From: Amorphochlora amoebiformis
Taxonomy: Eukaryota > Cercozoa > Chlorarachniophyceae
Direction of reading: 5' to 3'
Assembly (NCBI GenBank): GCA_054601695.1
Contig: BAAHQB010000134.1
Coordinates: 248,001-312,000 of the forward strand
Length of the DNA stretch: 64,000 bases
Shown piece after piece: positions 21,488 through 64,000 of this stretch. The position numbers and the translations under genes are program-made. Under the pieces are notes generated by a model. The model saw nothing but the letters and a program-made list of their open reading frames with translations, did not search any database and was not told the DNA's origin. Each line of letters opens with the position of its first letter. Within the stretch, counting starts at the first letter, position 1.

Positions 21488-21533
<46 letters not shown>

Positions 21534-21572
21534 GTATGTATATTTATATATATTTGTATGTATGTATATGTA

Positions 21573-21631
<59 letters not shown>

Positions 21632-21721
21632 TATACGTATACATACATATATATATATATATAAATATATATGAGATTGCAGGTCAATCACAACCGTGTT
21701 TTCTAAAGGGAGTACAGCCCT

Positions 21722-21789
<68 letters not shown>

Positions 21790-21984
21790 AAATATATATA
21801 TATATATATATATATTATATAAATATAATATGTATAAATATATATATATATATATGATTTACATGTTAGGTTGCAGGACAATCACATGCGTGTTTTCTCA
21901 AGGGGGACGCTGCGTTGTTGGAGCTAGCATTAGTAAACTTCGCTTTAAGCTACGTTCAGAAAAAGGCAAGATGAATCTTATATA

Positions 21985-22034
<50 letters not shown>

Positions 22035-22158
22035 GTATATATATGTTTACACATGTATACATGTACACACTCATATATAAATATACACACGCATAATATA
22101 AATACAATAAAACACATACATACATATACACACAGACATACACACACTCACACATAAC

Positions 22159-22196
<38 letters not shown>

Positions 22197-22503
22197 CAAT
22201 ACAACACATACATATATAAGAGATTCATACCCACATAAAACACATGTACATATTATATATAAATGCAATTTAACATATGTATAGTTTGTAGATATATGAA
22301 ATGTAATACAACGCATACGTGTATAGGGCTTTGTACCCGTGATAACCCCCGATATTGCCCGTCGTACGATTATCGAGAGATGTGGATTCAACCCCAAAAA
22401 CCAAGAGAATTTGGACTCTCAGGTATGAATATATATATGTATATGTATGTGTGTATTTGTGTATATGTGTATGTGTGTAATGTATGCATGTATACAATGT
22501 ATG

Positions 22504-22540
<37 letters not shown>

Positions 22541-22632
22541 TGTATATATATATATATATGTATATTATATTATATATGTGCGTGTATATATGTGTATGTA
22601 GATATCTAGATAGACATATATGCAAATATATA

Positions 22633-22664
<32 letters not shown>

Positions 22665-23007
22665 ATTTAAATCCATCTTTCTACGGTTAAATTTGAATAT
22701 ATATATATATATATATATATGATATAGCACACGCATTGAGATATAAAAACCCTTCACACAGATAAATTTTTCGTGTATTCTGCATATACATTAGGAGAAG
22801 CATACATATCCTATACATATAAATACACACAGCACATACATACATAACATGTAATATGTAAATCTGTTAGTACGTACCAAAAGACATGTAGGATTGTATA
22901 TAATAGGTATATCAGCTGGAGGATAGTGATTTATGTCTTATCGGAACTTCCGAAATCCCACTAGCGGGTATGATGTCTTCTGAGGTATGTACAGATATTT
23001 ATATTAC

Positions 23008-23049
<42 letters not shown>

Positions 23050-23179
23050 TATATATATACATTATATATATATATATATATATGTATATTTATATTACAT
23101 GTGTATAAAAAATGTATATTATATGTATGTATATAAATCCATATTCACATACTGTACATATTATATATATATATATACA

Positions 23180-23217
<38 letters not shown>

Positions 23218-23367
23218 TCTATATATTTGGATAAACACGTAAATGTGATATATATGAAAAAAACGTCAGCTTCTAGACGAAAAAACTCTCCCGCAAAAAT
23301 ATGTAGCCTACAGTCACTGTTTCCGCAGGGAGGTATATATATATATATTATTTATATATATGTTGTG

Positions 23368-23407
<40 letters not shown>

Positions 23408-23539
23408 CATATATATATATATATATTATATCTACATTGTTTTTATACATGTAAATATATTTATACACAACATACAATATATATATATATATATATCCAT
23501 ATGTACATATTTATATATGTGTAAAGATAACGTAAATTC

Positions 23540-23592
<53 letters not shown>

Positions 23593-23614
23593 CGTGTGTT
23601 TATAATATGATATA

Positions 23615-23680
<66 letters not shown>

Positions 23681-23738
23681 ATATAACATGTAATGTATAT
23701 ATATATATATATATATATATATGGATAAATATATGTAT

Positions 23739-23769
<31 letters not shown>

Positions 23770-23809
23770 ATACATATATATATATATATATATATAGATA
23801 TATATATGT

Positions 23810-23857
<48 letters not shown>

Positions 23858-23970
23858 TACATATATATATAAATATATATATATACATACATATATATTT
23901 ACAAGCAAGAAAACAAAGATGTATGCACATGTATTACATATTACATACATATACATTTATGTACATGCAG

Positions 23971-24013
<43 letters not shown>

Positions 24014-24075
24014 TTGTGTATTATAAAATTCACATCGTACATATATATGTTTATATATTAAATATATTATATGTA

Positions 24076-24138
<63 letters not shown>

Positions 24139-24268
24139 TATATGCACTATATAAATATTGAATATACATATATATATATATACTTTGTATATATATCAGG
24201 CTCAAGGTTCAGGCACGGAGGGCGGGCTCTATCGTATGCACCAGTTTACTAAGGTATACATAAATAAC

Positions 24269-24301
<33 letters not shown>

Positions 24302-24399
24302 GATATATATATATATATGTATGTTTGTATATATTGACCTATGAATGTATCTATTATCTTAGCCTATATATATAGGTATATATAATTTGAAGAAGCAGG

Positions 24400-24467
<68 letters not shown>

Positions 24468-24541
24468 GCATGGATATTTATATATATATATATATATATG
24501 TCCATACATAAAAATATACATGTAAATATTAATTCACGTAC

Positions 24542-24583
<42 letters not shown>

Positions 24584-24599
24584 CATAGACATATATAAA

Positions 24600-24651
<52 letters not shown>

Positions 24652-25089
24652 CGTATACAACACACATGTACATAGAGAGGTAGATATTATACATACATAT
24701 ATTATATATATATATATATATATGTAATATATATATATACATATATATACACATATATATGTATATATATATTTATATATATATATAGATATATATATAT
24801 ATGTGTTAAGGTTAGGGTTAGAATTAGTGTAAGGTTGGGTTAGGTTAGGGTTAGGTATACGGTCAGTGATAGGGTTAGGGTTAGGGTTAGGGTTAGGGTT
24901 AAGGTTAGGATCAGATTATTCAGCATGTCGTAGTCCGAGGACCATTGACTCGGTTAGGGTTAGGGTTAGGGTTAGGGTAAGGTTAGGGTTAGGTTAAAGA
25001 TTCGGGGTTAGAGCTGGAATTAGAGGGTTACGGTTAAGATTTTTTATTCTTCTGAAGGTTACCTTATTCATACAACTATGTGTATGTAC

Positions 25090-25157
<68 letters not shown>

Positions 25158-25266
25158 TTGTGTGTGTGCATATATATTTATATATACATGCGTAAATATA
25201 TGTTTAATTTTACAATATGCATATATTATATGTAGATCTTTAGTAAACATATTTATACATATATAC

Positions 25267-25318
<52 letters not shown>

Positions 25319-25478
25319 ATAATGTGTATTTACATATGTAATCAGGTAGAAATGTTTGCGTTTTCATCGAGCAGGCAGTCAGATTCGATTTTTCACGAAA
25401 TTCTGGAAATACAGCGGGAAATCTTCGAGTAGCATATGATTTATTATGTACATATGCTGATATACATACGTACGTATT

Positions 25479-25534
<56 letters not shown>

Positions 25535-25611
25535 CGTGTGTGAGTGTGTGTGTGTATGTATACAAAATACTTATATGCATATATAGGTGTGATCATGTAA
25601 AATATGATATT

Positions 25612-25652
<41 letters not shown>

Positions 25653-25904
25653 GTATGTATGTACATATATATATATATATATACATATATATACATGTAC
25701 ATACATGTGTATATATGTATATATATTTACATGTATGTATGTATATATATGTATCTTATGTATGTATGTGTGTATATATATATATGTATATATATATATA
25801 TGTCTATATATATATTATATGTGCGTATGCCCACATACATACACACATTAATACAGGTGAAATTATTACATAATCACATATATATATATATATATACATA
25901 TATA

Positions 25905-25945
<41 letters not shown>

Positions 25946-25975
25946 AATGTATATATATATATTATATATATATAC

Positions 25976-26015
<40 letters not shown>

Positions 26016-26506
26016 CAAAAGGCTGAAAAAGTGCGACATGTATCTGCATACTTACACAAGCTTATATATATAATATATATATATGTATATTATATATATA
26101 TATATACACTACATTTATATGTATATATATAATATATATTTCTATAGGCTATTAGAACTAGAATGTCGTGTAGTAGAGATGCCAGCTATTGACTTAGGGG
26201 CACCGGCATACAGGAAGGTACTGAATATATTTATAAATAAATACATATATATATATATATTTATCTTATGTATGTATTGTACTATTCTTTTTAGCATGTA
26301 AAAGTATATTCTTAATGTACATGTATAAATACATATAAATGTATGTACAGGTTTTGTTCTGATGTTAGGTATATATATATATATATGCATATAAAGTTAC
26401 GATTTCCGGAATATGTGCCTATTTTTTTATTGAAATATACAACAATATATACATGTATACATAGTATGTATGCAATCGTATTTGTATACTTTTAGATTTG
26501 CATATG

Positions 26507-26553
<47 letters not shown>

Positions 26554-26949
26554 GTACATATACAGGTTGATATTGAGGCTTGGATGCCCGGACGCAGAAA
26601 ATACGGCGAAATCTCCAGCGCGTCTAACTGTCTAGACTACCAGTCGAGAAGGTACAGAGATACGCACATCGAAATATTACATACACGAGTGTACATGTAT
26701 ATTATTATATTTACATTCATACACATATGTAAGTATACGTGAATGTGATATGTGATATGTGATATGTGATATGCGAGATGTGATATGTGATATGTGATAT
26801 GTGATATGTGATATGTGATATGTGATGTGAACAGGCTGGATATTCGCTATAGGCCATCAGAGATGGGTAGTAATGCCTCACTTCCTGATGACGACAAATC
26901 ACGTTCAGGATCCGGAAAGACAGCATATGTCCATACGCTAAATGGTTAT

Positions 26950-26983
<34 letters not shown>

Positions 26984-27123
26984 TATCAATTAGGTATTTG
27001 TATAAATGTATACAATATATGTATATGCATATGTAGGAACTGCTTGTGCAGTACCTCGGACTATGATTGCGATTATGGAGCAGCACCAGACTCCAGATGG
27101 TGGGGTTACGGTTCCACAGGTAT

Positions 27124-27182
<59 letters not shown>

Positions 27183-27319
27183 CCTATATAAATCTATATT
27201 CATATGTGTATACATTCACATTTATTATTTTTCCACATATTATACATATACATACATTATATACATAAATTATATTACTATATTATACATATCCGGAACA
27301 TATGCATATTATATATGTG

Positions 27320-27407
<88 letters not shown>

Positions 27408-27465
27408 TGTATATATATATATATATATATGTATGTATATATATGTGTGTGTATATGTGTGTGTA

Positions 27466-27511
<46 letters not shown>

Positions 27512-27822
27512 TATATATAAGTATATTAAGTCATCTTATATGTATATTAATATGTGTATAAAAAATATTTGTTTATATAATTATATATAGGCAACATATA
27601 AAATCCTAACCCTAGCCCTAACCCCAATCCTGACCCTAATCCTGGAGAAAATCCCTACCTTAACCCTAATCCTAACCCTAATCGTACTAAACCCACCCCT
27701 AACCCTAATCCTGAATACTTAATGTATAAAGTATATAAAAATGTATCTATAGAAAAGATAATGAGTGTGAACTATACTACGGTATAAGTTTATATAAATA
27801 TATACGCTATATATATTTATAC

Positions 27823-27853
<31 letters not shown>

Positions 27854-27967
27854 GTACTGTGATAGTATATGGTATGTAGTTATGTTAAGGTATATATTTG
27901 CGTGTACATGTTTATATCACAAACATATCACATGATTTACTTACTACATACTATACGAATACAAATA

Positions 27968-28023
<56 letters not shown>

Positions 28024-28093
28024 ATATGCATATGTACCGGATATGTACAATATTGTCATATAATTTATTTTACTTTATGCAGATAATGTATGT

Positions 28094-28125
<32 letters not shown>

Positions 28126-28304
28126 GGAAAATAATGAATGTGAATGCATATACAAATGAATATACAGATTTGTATAAGTCGGTACACACACTGTTAACAG
28201 TTTGGAGCATTAATTCGTTTCAATGTAGACAGAAATCATATACAGTTAATAAATTGCAGGTTCTCCGGCCGTTCCTGCAGAAGGATGTTATAACATTGGT
28301 ATAG
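17778..28304 (+). CDS. Seryl-tRNA synthetase, organellar/bacterial-type
   Basis: Nineteen exons: 17778-17894, 18016-18039, 18651-18740, 18854-18994, 19448-19516, 19764-19811, 20508-20573, 21198-21263, 21870-21965, 22327-22422, 22916-22984, 23270-23332, 24200-24253, 25346-25428, 26148-26217, 26566-26651, 26835-26944, 27037-27119 and 28260-28304. They give 491 residues ending in TAG, and every phase agrees. Residues ~48-155 form the tRNA-binding coiled-coil arm ([19 protein letters not shown] to [11 protein letters not shown]). The class II core shows [13 protein letters not shown], the serine-binding loop GTSEIPLAG (281-288), motif 2 HCFRRE (310-315) then [14 protein letters not shown], and motif 3 [11 protein letters not shown] (450-460). 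It charges tRNA-Ser. The N-terminal extension before [11 protein letters not shown] may be a targeting sequence. The intron after 21965 uses a GC donor. The segment 20508-20573 is poorly conserved. Confidence 0.95.
18349..18384 (+). repeat. (ATT)n microsatellite
   Basis: About twelve ATT trinucleotides, interrupted by one ATC, in a synthetase intron. A shorter (ATT)n run lies near 13531 in the neighbouring gene. Confidence 0.9.
19878..20172 (+). repeat. (CT)n minisatellite in a synthetase intron
   Basis: About 295 bases of pure-pyrimidine-biased DNA. (CT)n runs of 10-20 bases alternate with the punctuation CGCTCTACTC, giving a higher-order minisatellite. A second (CT)n run lies at 20328-20354. 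On the coding strand it lies between the exons at 19764 and 20508. Confidence 0.9.
20357..20500 (-). repeat. CCCTAA-type tract upstream of a splice acceptor
   Basis: Variant CCCTAACC/CCCTAGCC units in C-rich orientation end about 8 bases before the synthetase exon at 20508. Confidence 0.85.
21672..21724 (+). repeat. Truncated copy of a synthetase exon start
   Basis: TTGCAGGTCAATCACAACCG plus about 25 further bases is a diverged copy of 21869-21918, the acceptor and first part of the exon at 21870. It joins (TA)n directly and has lost the reading frame (CTAAAGGG), so it is a relic. Confidence 0.8.
24805..25040 (+). repeat. TTAGGG-type tract in a synthetase intron
   Basis: G-rich telomere-like units, perfect at 24871-24900 and 24957-24976, surround one copy of the dispersed core element. 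Confidence 0.9.
24909..24951 (-). repeat. Dispersed telomere-linked element, copy 1
   Basis: Reverse orientation: GATCAGATTATTCAGCATGT then GTAGTCCGAGGACCATTGAC, embedded in TTAGGG units within a synthetase intron. Confidence 0.9.
26744..26828 (+). repeat. (GTGATAT)n heptamer repeat next to an acceptor
   Basis: About twelve 7-base units, one degenerate (GCGAGAT), end six bases before the exon at 26835. Confidence 0.9.
27604..27715 (-). repeat. CCCTAA-type tract in the last synthetase intron
   Basis: C-rich telomere-like units with variants (CCCTAGCC, CCCCAATCCTGA). Confidence 0.85.
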
Positions 28305-28952
28305 GTCACTGATATAAGAAGCATCTATATCTAAACTAGCCAAAGCACAGCTAGCACACTTATTTACCTTAAAGTTTAAAGTTTATGACTGAGATTATTT
28401 ATTTATCATGGAGCTGTGGAGTTGTATGAGTGATCTAGCTCTAGTAGCTCTAGAAGTTATGATATATAATTAATTTTTCTCACTGTGGCTTTAGCGGTAT
28501 ATGTAATACTTAGTAATATGAATCAAGATGAACGTTATCTTAAGATTGGCTATACACTACAGACTAGTACATTTAATCACAAAACTAGATACACTATTAA
28601 CTAGATTAAATACATGCTGTAAATGTATAGCATCGGCTAGACGTTACATATACAATGACTATCTAGACTATATATATATATATATATATCTAAGTATATA
28701 TATATATATGACAACAAATCTATACTATATTCTCATTTTTTTTAAAAGATATGTTAGGATCTAGCTCAGCACCTAGAGTCTAGAGAGTATCCGATGATAT
28801 CACTTAGACCAGTACCTAGATTATGCCGGGTGTGAGCAAGTGATTGATAAATAATTCATCACACACGCAATAGACAAAACTCTTTAAAACTAATGCCGCG
28901 GTAATCCAGGTTAACTCTAAGTCTCAAACCGTTAATAACCGTAAACAAAGCT
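28305..28952. other. Convergent intergenic region, CTAG-rich
   Basis: Spacer between the synthetase and hydrolase stop codons. It is largely unique DNA with one (TA)n block (28669-28710) and many CTAG tetramers (for example CTAGCTCTAGTAGCTCTAGA near 28435). No tRNA or coding exon is seen. Confidence 0.5.
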
Positions 28953-31810
<2,858 letters not shown>

Positions 31811-32041
31811 CGTAGTCGTCAGGGTCGGATGCTCACGTCGTTCATTCAACCGAATTGTTAGGTTTCTTCCAGGGGATCCCCGAGAGTCTCCTAAATATAT
31901 CCGGGGGTTCCCCGAGAGTCTCCTAAATTTATCCGGGGGTTCCAAATCACCGGGATATCGGGATTTCCTCTGTAATCCCCAGACTATCATGAACAATCCC
32001 GGGATACTTTCTCAGAGGGTATCCGAGAAATACCCAGGATA
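31811..32041. promoter_or_regulatory. Shared 5' spacer of the hydrolase/importin pair
   Basis: 231 bases between two divergent start codons, free of TA repeats and carrying a 33-bp tandem duplication. Promoter function is inferred from position. Confidence 0.6.
31874..31939 (+). repeat. 33-bp tandem duplication in a divergent spacer
   Basis: Two adjacent near-identical units (CCCCGAGAGTCTCCTAAAT then ATCCGGGGG) differ at about two positions. Each unit starts with CCCC and ends with GGGG and contains the inverted motif GAGAGTCTC. Confidence 0.9.
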
Positions 32042-44036
<11,995 letters not shown>

Positions 44037-44524
44037 ACAATTGATATAATATACATCTTCTAGATCTTTAGATCATAAGTTCTATTACTGATTTTGTATC
44101 ACGGTATCCAGTTGAATATCCTCAATGGCGGCTCGGAGCGCACACGGGCGAATCCTGAGCGCTATATATTAAGATCTATCATCGTGATCTACGTACCGGT
44201 TGGATATAACTTCCATTAGTATTCGTAAAGGTATTAATCGTCGTGAGATATGCCAAGTTCGATGAGTCAAACTCCGGCTTCAACTTAATGGTATCGATCA
44301 TTGAAATATGTGAAATACAATATGTGAATATTTGGAACTCAAAATTTTCTAATTACAATCGCATTCTCAGACTGTAATTTTCCATACTCGGATCTATGTA
44401 CAACGTAATTAATATTGGACATACTCATGACCGTGCATTGTACTAAAACTAGTAAAAAGCGTCAAAGAGAAAAACTGTCCAGTAGACTCTGGGATTAGGT
44501 AGAGCTAGTATTGTCCCTCTCTGG
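44037..44524. other. Convergent intergenic region
   Basis: 488 bases of apparently unique DNA between the importin stop and the RUN-WW stop. It has no TA repeat, a few CTAG sites, and no exon or RNA gene that I can recognise. Confidence 0.5.
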
Positions 44525-55010
<10,486 letters not shown>

Positions 55011-55430
55011 CTTGTCGGTATTGAGGTCAGAACGGAACCCAACGTTAAAGTATCAAAAAGAGATATCTGGATATCAATGCCTTAATATCTCTCAATCTGT
55101 GACGCAGGGTATTGTTATCATGAGGAGACGACATGTCACGTCGAGCTGGAGAGTGACTAAGGGATCTGTCACACAGTCAGAGTGTCAGACACCTCCGCTC
55201 CGCCTAATGCTGCCAATATCTTGATATTTTCACGATTCAGAGCTCCAAATGAGCTCTCATAGGACCACATGGCACGTACCCCAGGGATACCAAGAGGTCC
55301 GAGCGAAAGATATTTTGAATATATAGATATATGACAACCTTTGTGAAGAAATTTGAAAGTGTCGGTGTGAGTGGTTGAATTGAGGCGTATGCATGATATA
55401 TGTAAATTTAGGTCTTCGGTATTGACGTCA
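55011..55430. promoter_or_regulatory. Shared 5' spacer of the RUN-WW/JmjC pair
   Basis: 420 bases of non-TA DNA between divergent start codons. A perfect 12-base palindrome ATTGACGTCAAT (55421-55432), containing the CRE/bZIP core TGACGTCA, overlaps the JmjC start codon. Confidence 0.5.
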
Positions 55431-62290
<6,860 letters not shown>

Positions 62291-62464
62291 GTATCTACAT
62301 GTACATATGTATATATCTACACATACACACGTATATATCTACATATACATACGTATATATCTACATATACATACGTATATATCTACATATGCATACGCAT
62401 ATATCTGCATATACATATGTATATATCTACATAAACATACCTATATATCTGCATGTACATTCGT
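62291..62464 (+). repeat. ~24-bp minisatellite after the last JmjC exon
   Basis: About seven units of ATATCTACATATACATACGT type begin right at the donor GTATCT and diverge along the array. Each unit repeats a TATCTAC-like core. Confidence 0.85.
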
Positions 62465-62514
62465 AATATGAAATATATATGCATGCACACACATATGAAT
62501 ATATATATTTATCA

Positions 62515-62566
<52 letters not shown>

Positions 62567-62697
62567 TAGAAATGTCTATTGCTAGTAGAAGTTATATGGA
62601 TGTATGTAGTCTGTATATATACATCTAGACAATTATATATATCATATAAAGGCATGGTGTACATTGATACACATATACATAAAGTACACGCACGTGG

Positions 62698-62789
<92 letters not shown>

Positions 62790-62847
62790 GTCTACACATG
62801 TATCAATATGTATCAATATATATCTGTGTGTACACACACACATATAT

Positions 62848-62935
<88 letters not shown>

Positions 62936-63220
62936 ATATACATATATATTTTAGATATATATATATATATATATATTATTACAATTGTGTACATGTGTAA
63001 ACAGGTATAAAAAATGCATGTTATGTATTCATATGTGACTATATATCTATATACCTATACATCTACATATATATATATATTTTGCAATATACATATATAT
63101 ATATATATATATATAATATTGTCCATGTTAATACTTGCATACCTATAATATACATACAATATGTGTGTACATATACATATATATTTACACATATCATTTA
63201 CACAAATGTATAAATATATT

Positions 63221-63269
<49 letters not shown>

Positions 63270-63302
63270 GTATATACACGAATATATAAGTGTGATCCAA
63301 GC
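62465..63302. other. TA-rich intron remainder, no exon seen
   Basis: (TA)n blocks with short unique pieces. The downstream JmjC exons (second iron His) are not recognisable here. 62565-62605 weakly resembles the end of the exon at 62222. Confidence 0.4.
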
Positions 63303-63372
63303 TTACCCTAACCCTAACCCTAACCCAAACCCTAACCCTAACCCTAACCCTAACCCTAACCCTAACCCTAAC
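63303..63372 (-). repeat. CCCTAA array
   Basis: About eleven nearly perfect units directly precede a dispersed-element copy. Confidence 0.95.
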
Positions 63373-63412
63373 CGGAGTCAATGGTCGAAGACATGCTGAA
63401 TAATCTGATCCT
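63373..63412 (+). repeat. Dispersed telomere-linked element, shortened copy 7
   Basis: GGAGTCAATGGTCGAAGACA then TGCTGAATAATCTGATCC; it lacks the left arm and the CCTAGGACTA centre. It lies between CCCTAA arrays. Confidence 0.85.
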
Positions 63413-64000
63413 AGCCCTAACCCTAACCCTATCCTGAACTTAATTCTAACCAAATCTTAACCCTAACCCTAATTCTAACCTTAACTGCCGAAACTCAACC
63501 CTAAGCAAGTCAACCCTAAACTGACCCTAACCCCAACCCTAACTCAACCCTAAACTATCCCTAACCTTAACCTTAAACTAACCGTAACCCTAACCCTAAC
63601 TCAACCCTAAACTATCCCTAACCCTAACTTAACCTTAAACTAACCGTAACCCTAACCCTAACTCAACCCTAAACTATCCCTAACCCCAGCTTAACCTTAA
63701 ACTAACCGTAACCCTAACCCTAACTCAACCCTAAACTATCCCTAACCCTAACTTAACCCTAAACAAACCCTAACCCTAACCCTAACTCAACCCTAAGCTG
63801 TCCCTAACCCTAACCCTAACTTAACCCTAAGCTGTCCCTAACCCTAACCCTAACTCAACCCTGAACTATCCCTAACCCTAACTCAACCTTAAACTAACCG
63901 TAACCCTAACCCTAACTCAACCCTAAACTATCCCTAACCCTAACTTAACCCTAAACAAACCTAACCCTAACCCTAACTCAACCCTAAACTATCCCTAACC
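63413..64000 (-). repeat. ~62-bp higher-order telomere-variant satellite
   Basis: From about 63541 the unit CTCAACCCTAAACTATCCCT, then AACCCTAACTTAACC, then TTAAACTAACCGTAACCC recurs about seven times to the window edge, with subunit swaps (AAGCTGTCC for AAACTATCC). Confidence 0.85.

Noticed and set aside
28305-28952. tRNA or other small RNA gene in the convergent spacer
   Set aside because: No GGTTCGAATCC-type T-loop, cloverleaf or internal promoter boxes were found by eye here or in the other spacers.
62291-62464. CRISPR-like array of spaced repeats
   Set aside because: The units are contiguous and AT-rich with no distinct spacers, and the context is a eukaryotic intron.

Overview
The window comes from a nuclear genome of an intron-dense eukaryote, most likely a photosynthetic protist (alga). 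The evidence is a PAP/fibrillin-type plastid lipid-associated protein, a gene whose product carries a signal-peptide-plus-basic-leader presequence, spliceosomal GT-AG and GC-AG introns, and TTAGGG-type telomere-like DNA. I cannot assign the lineage from the sequence alone. About three quarters of the window is intron. Almost every intron is built from long (TA)n blocks or from degenerate (TTAGGG)n/(CCCTAA)n tracts, and exons are only 20-200 bases long. The open frames of repeated Tyr-Ile, Ser-Leu or Leu-Ser-Ser-Pro that fill these tracts are artefacts.

By joining exons with matched splice phases I reconstruct eight genes. From left to right: RNA polymerase III subunit RPC4 (+, 5' end outside the window, ends 6386); PAP/fibrillin (-, 7562-11681); an acidic unknown protein with a putative bipartite plastid presequence (-, 11829-17352); seryl-tRNA synthetase (+, 17778-28304); a four-TM alpha/beta hydrolase (-, 28953-31810); importin alpha (+, 32042-44036); a RUN-domain protein with two WW domains (-, 44525-55010); and a JMJD4-like JmjC oxygenase (+, 55431 to beyond the last exon seen at 62290). 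Three divergent pairs share short spacers at 17353, 31811 and 55011. Convergent 3' ends meet at 6387, 28305 and 44037. The genes are housekeeping or cellular and do not form one pathway.

The most unusual content is in the non-coding DNA. A dispersed element of about 60 bp with a conserved core occurs seven times, always inside telomere-like repeats and always in the same orientation relative to them. Several genes carry truncated tandem copies of an exon edge plus its splice site (RPC4, SerRS, importin alpha, RUN-WW twice). Telomere-like repeats directly abut several splice sites. A 1.3-kb (GGAGA)n-type array, a CT minisatellite, a GA tract and a telomere-variant satellite of about 62 bp also lie in introns.

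I found no tRNA, rRNA, CRISPR array, transposase or viral gene.
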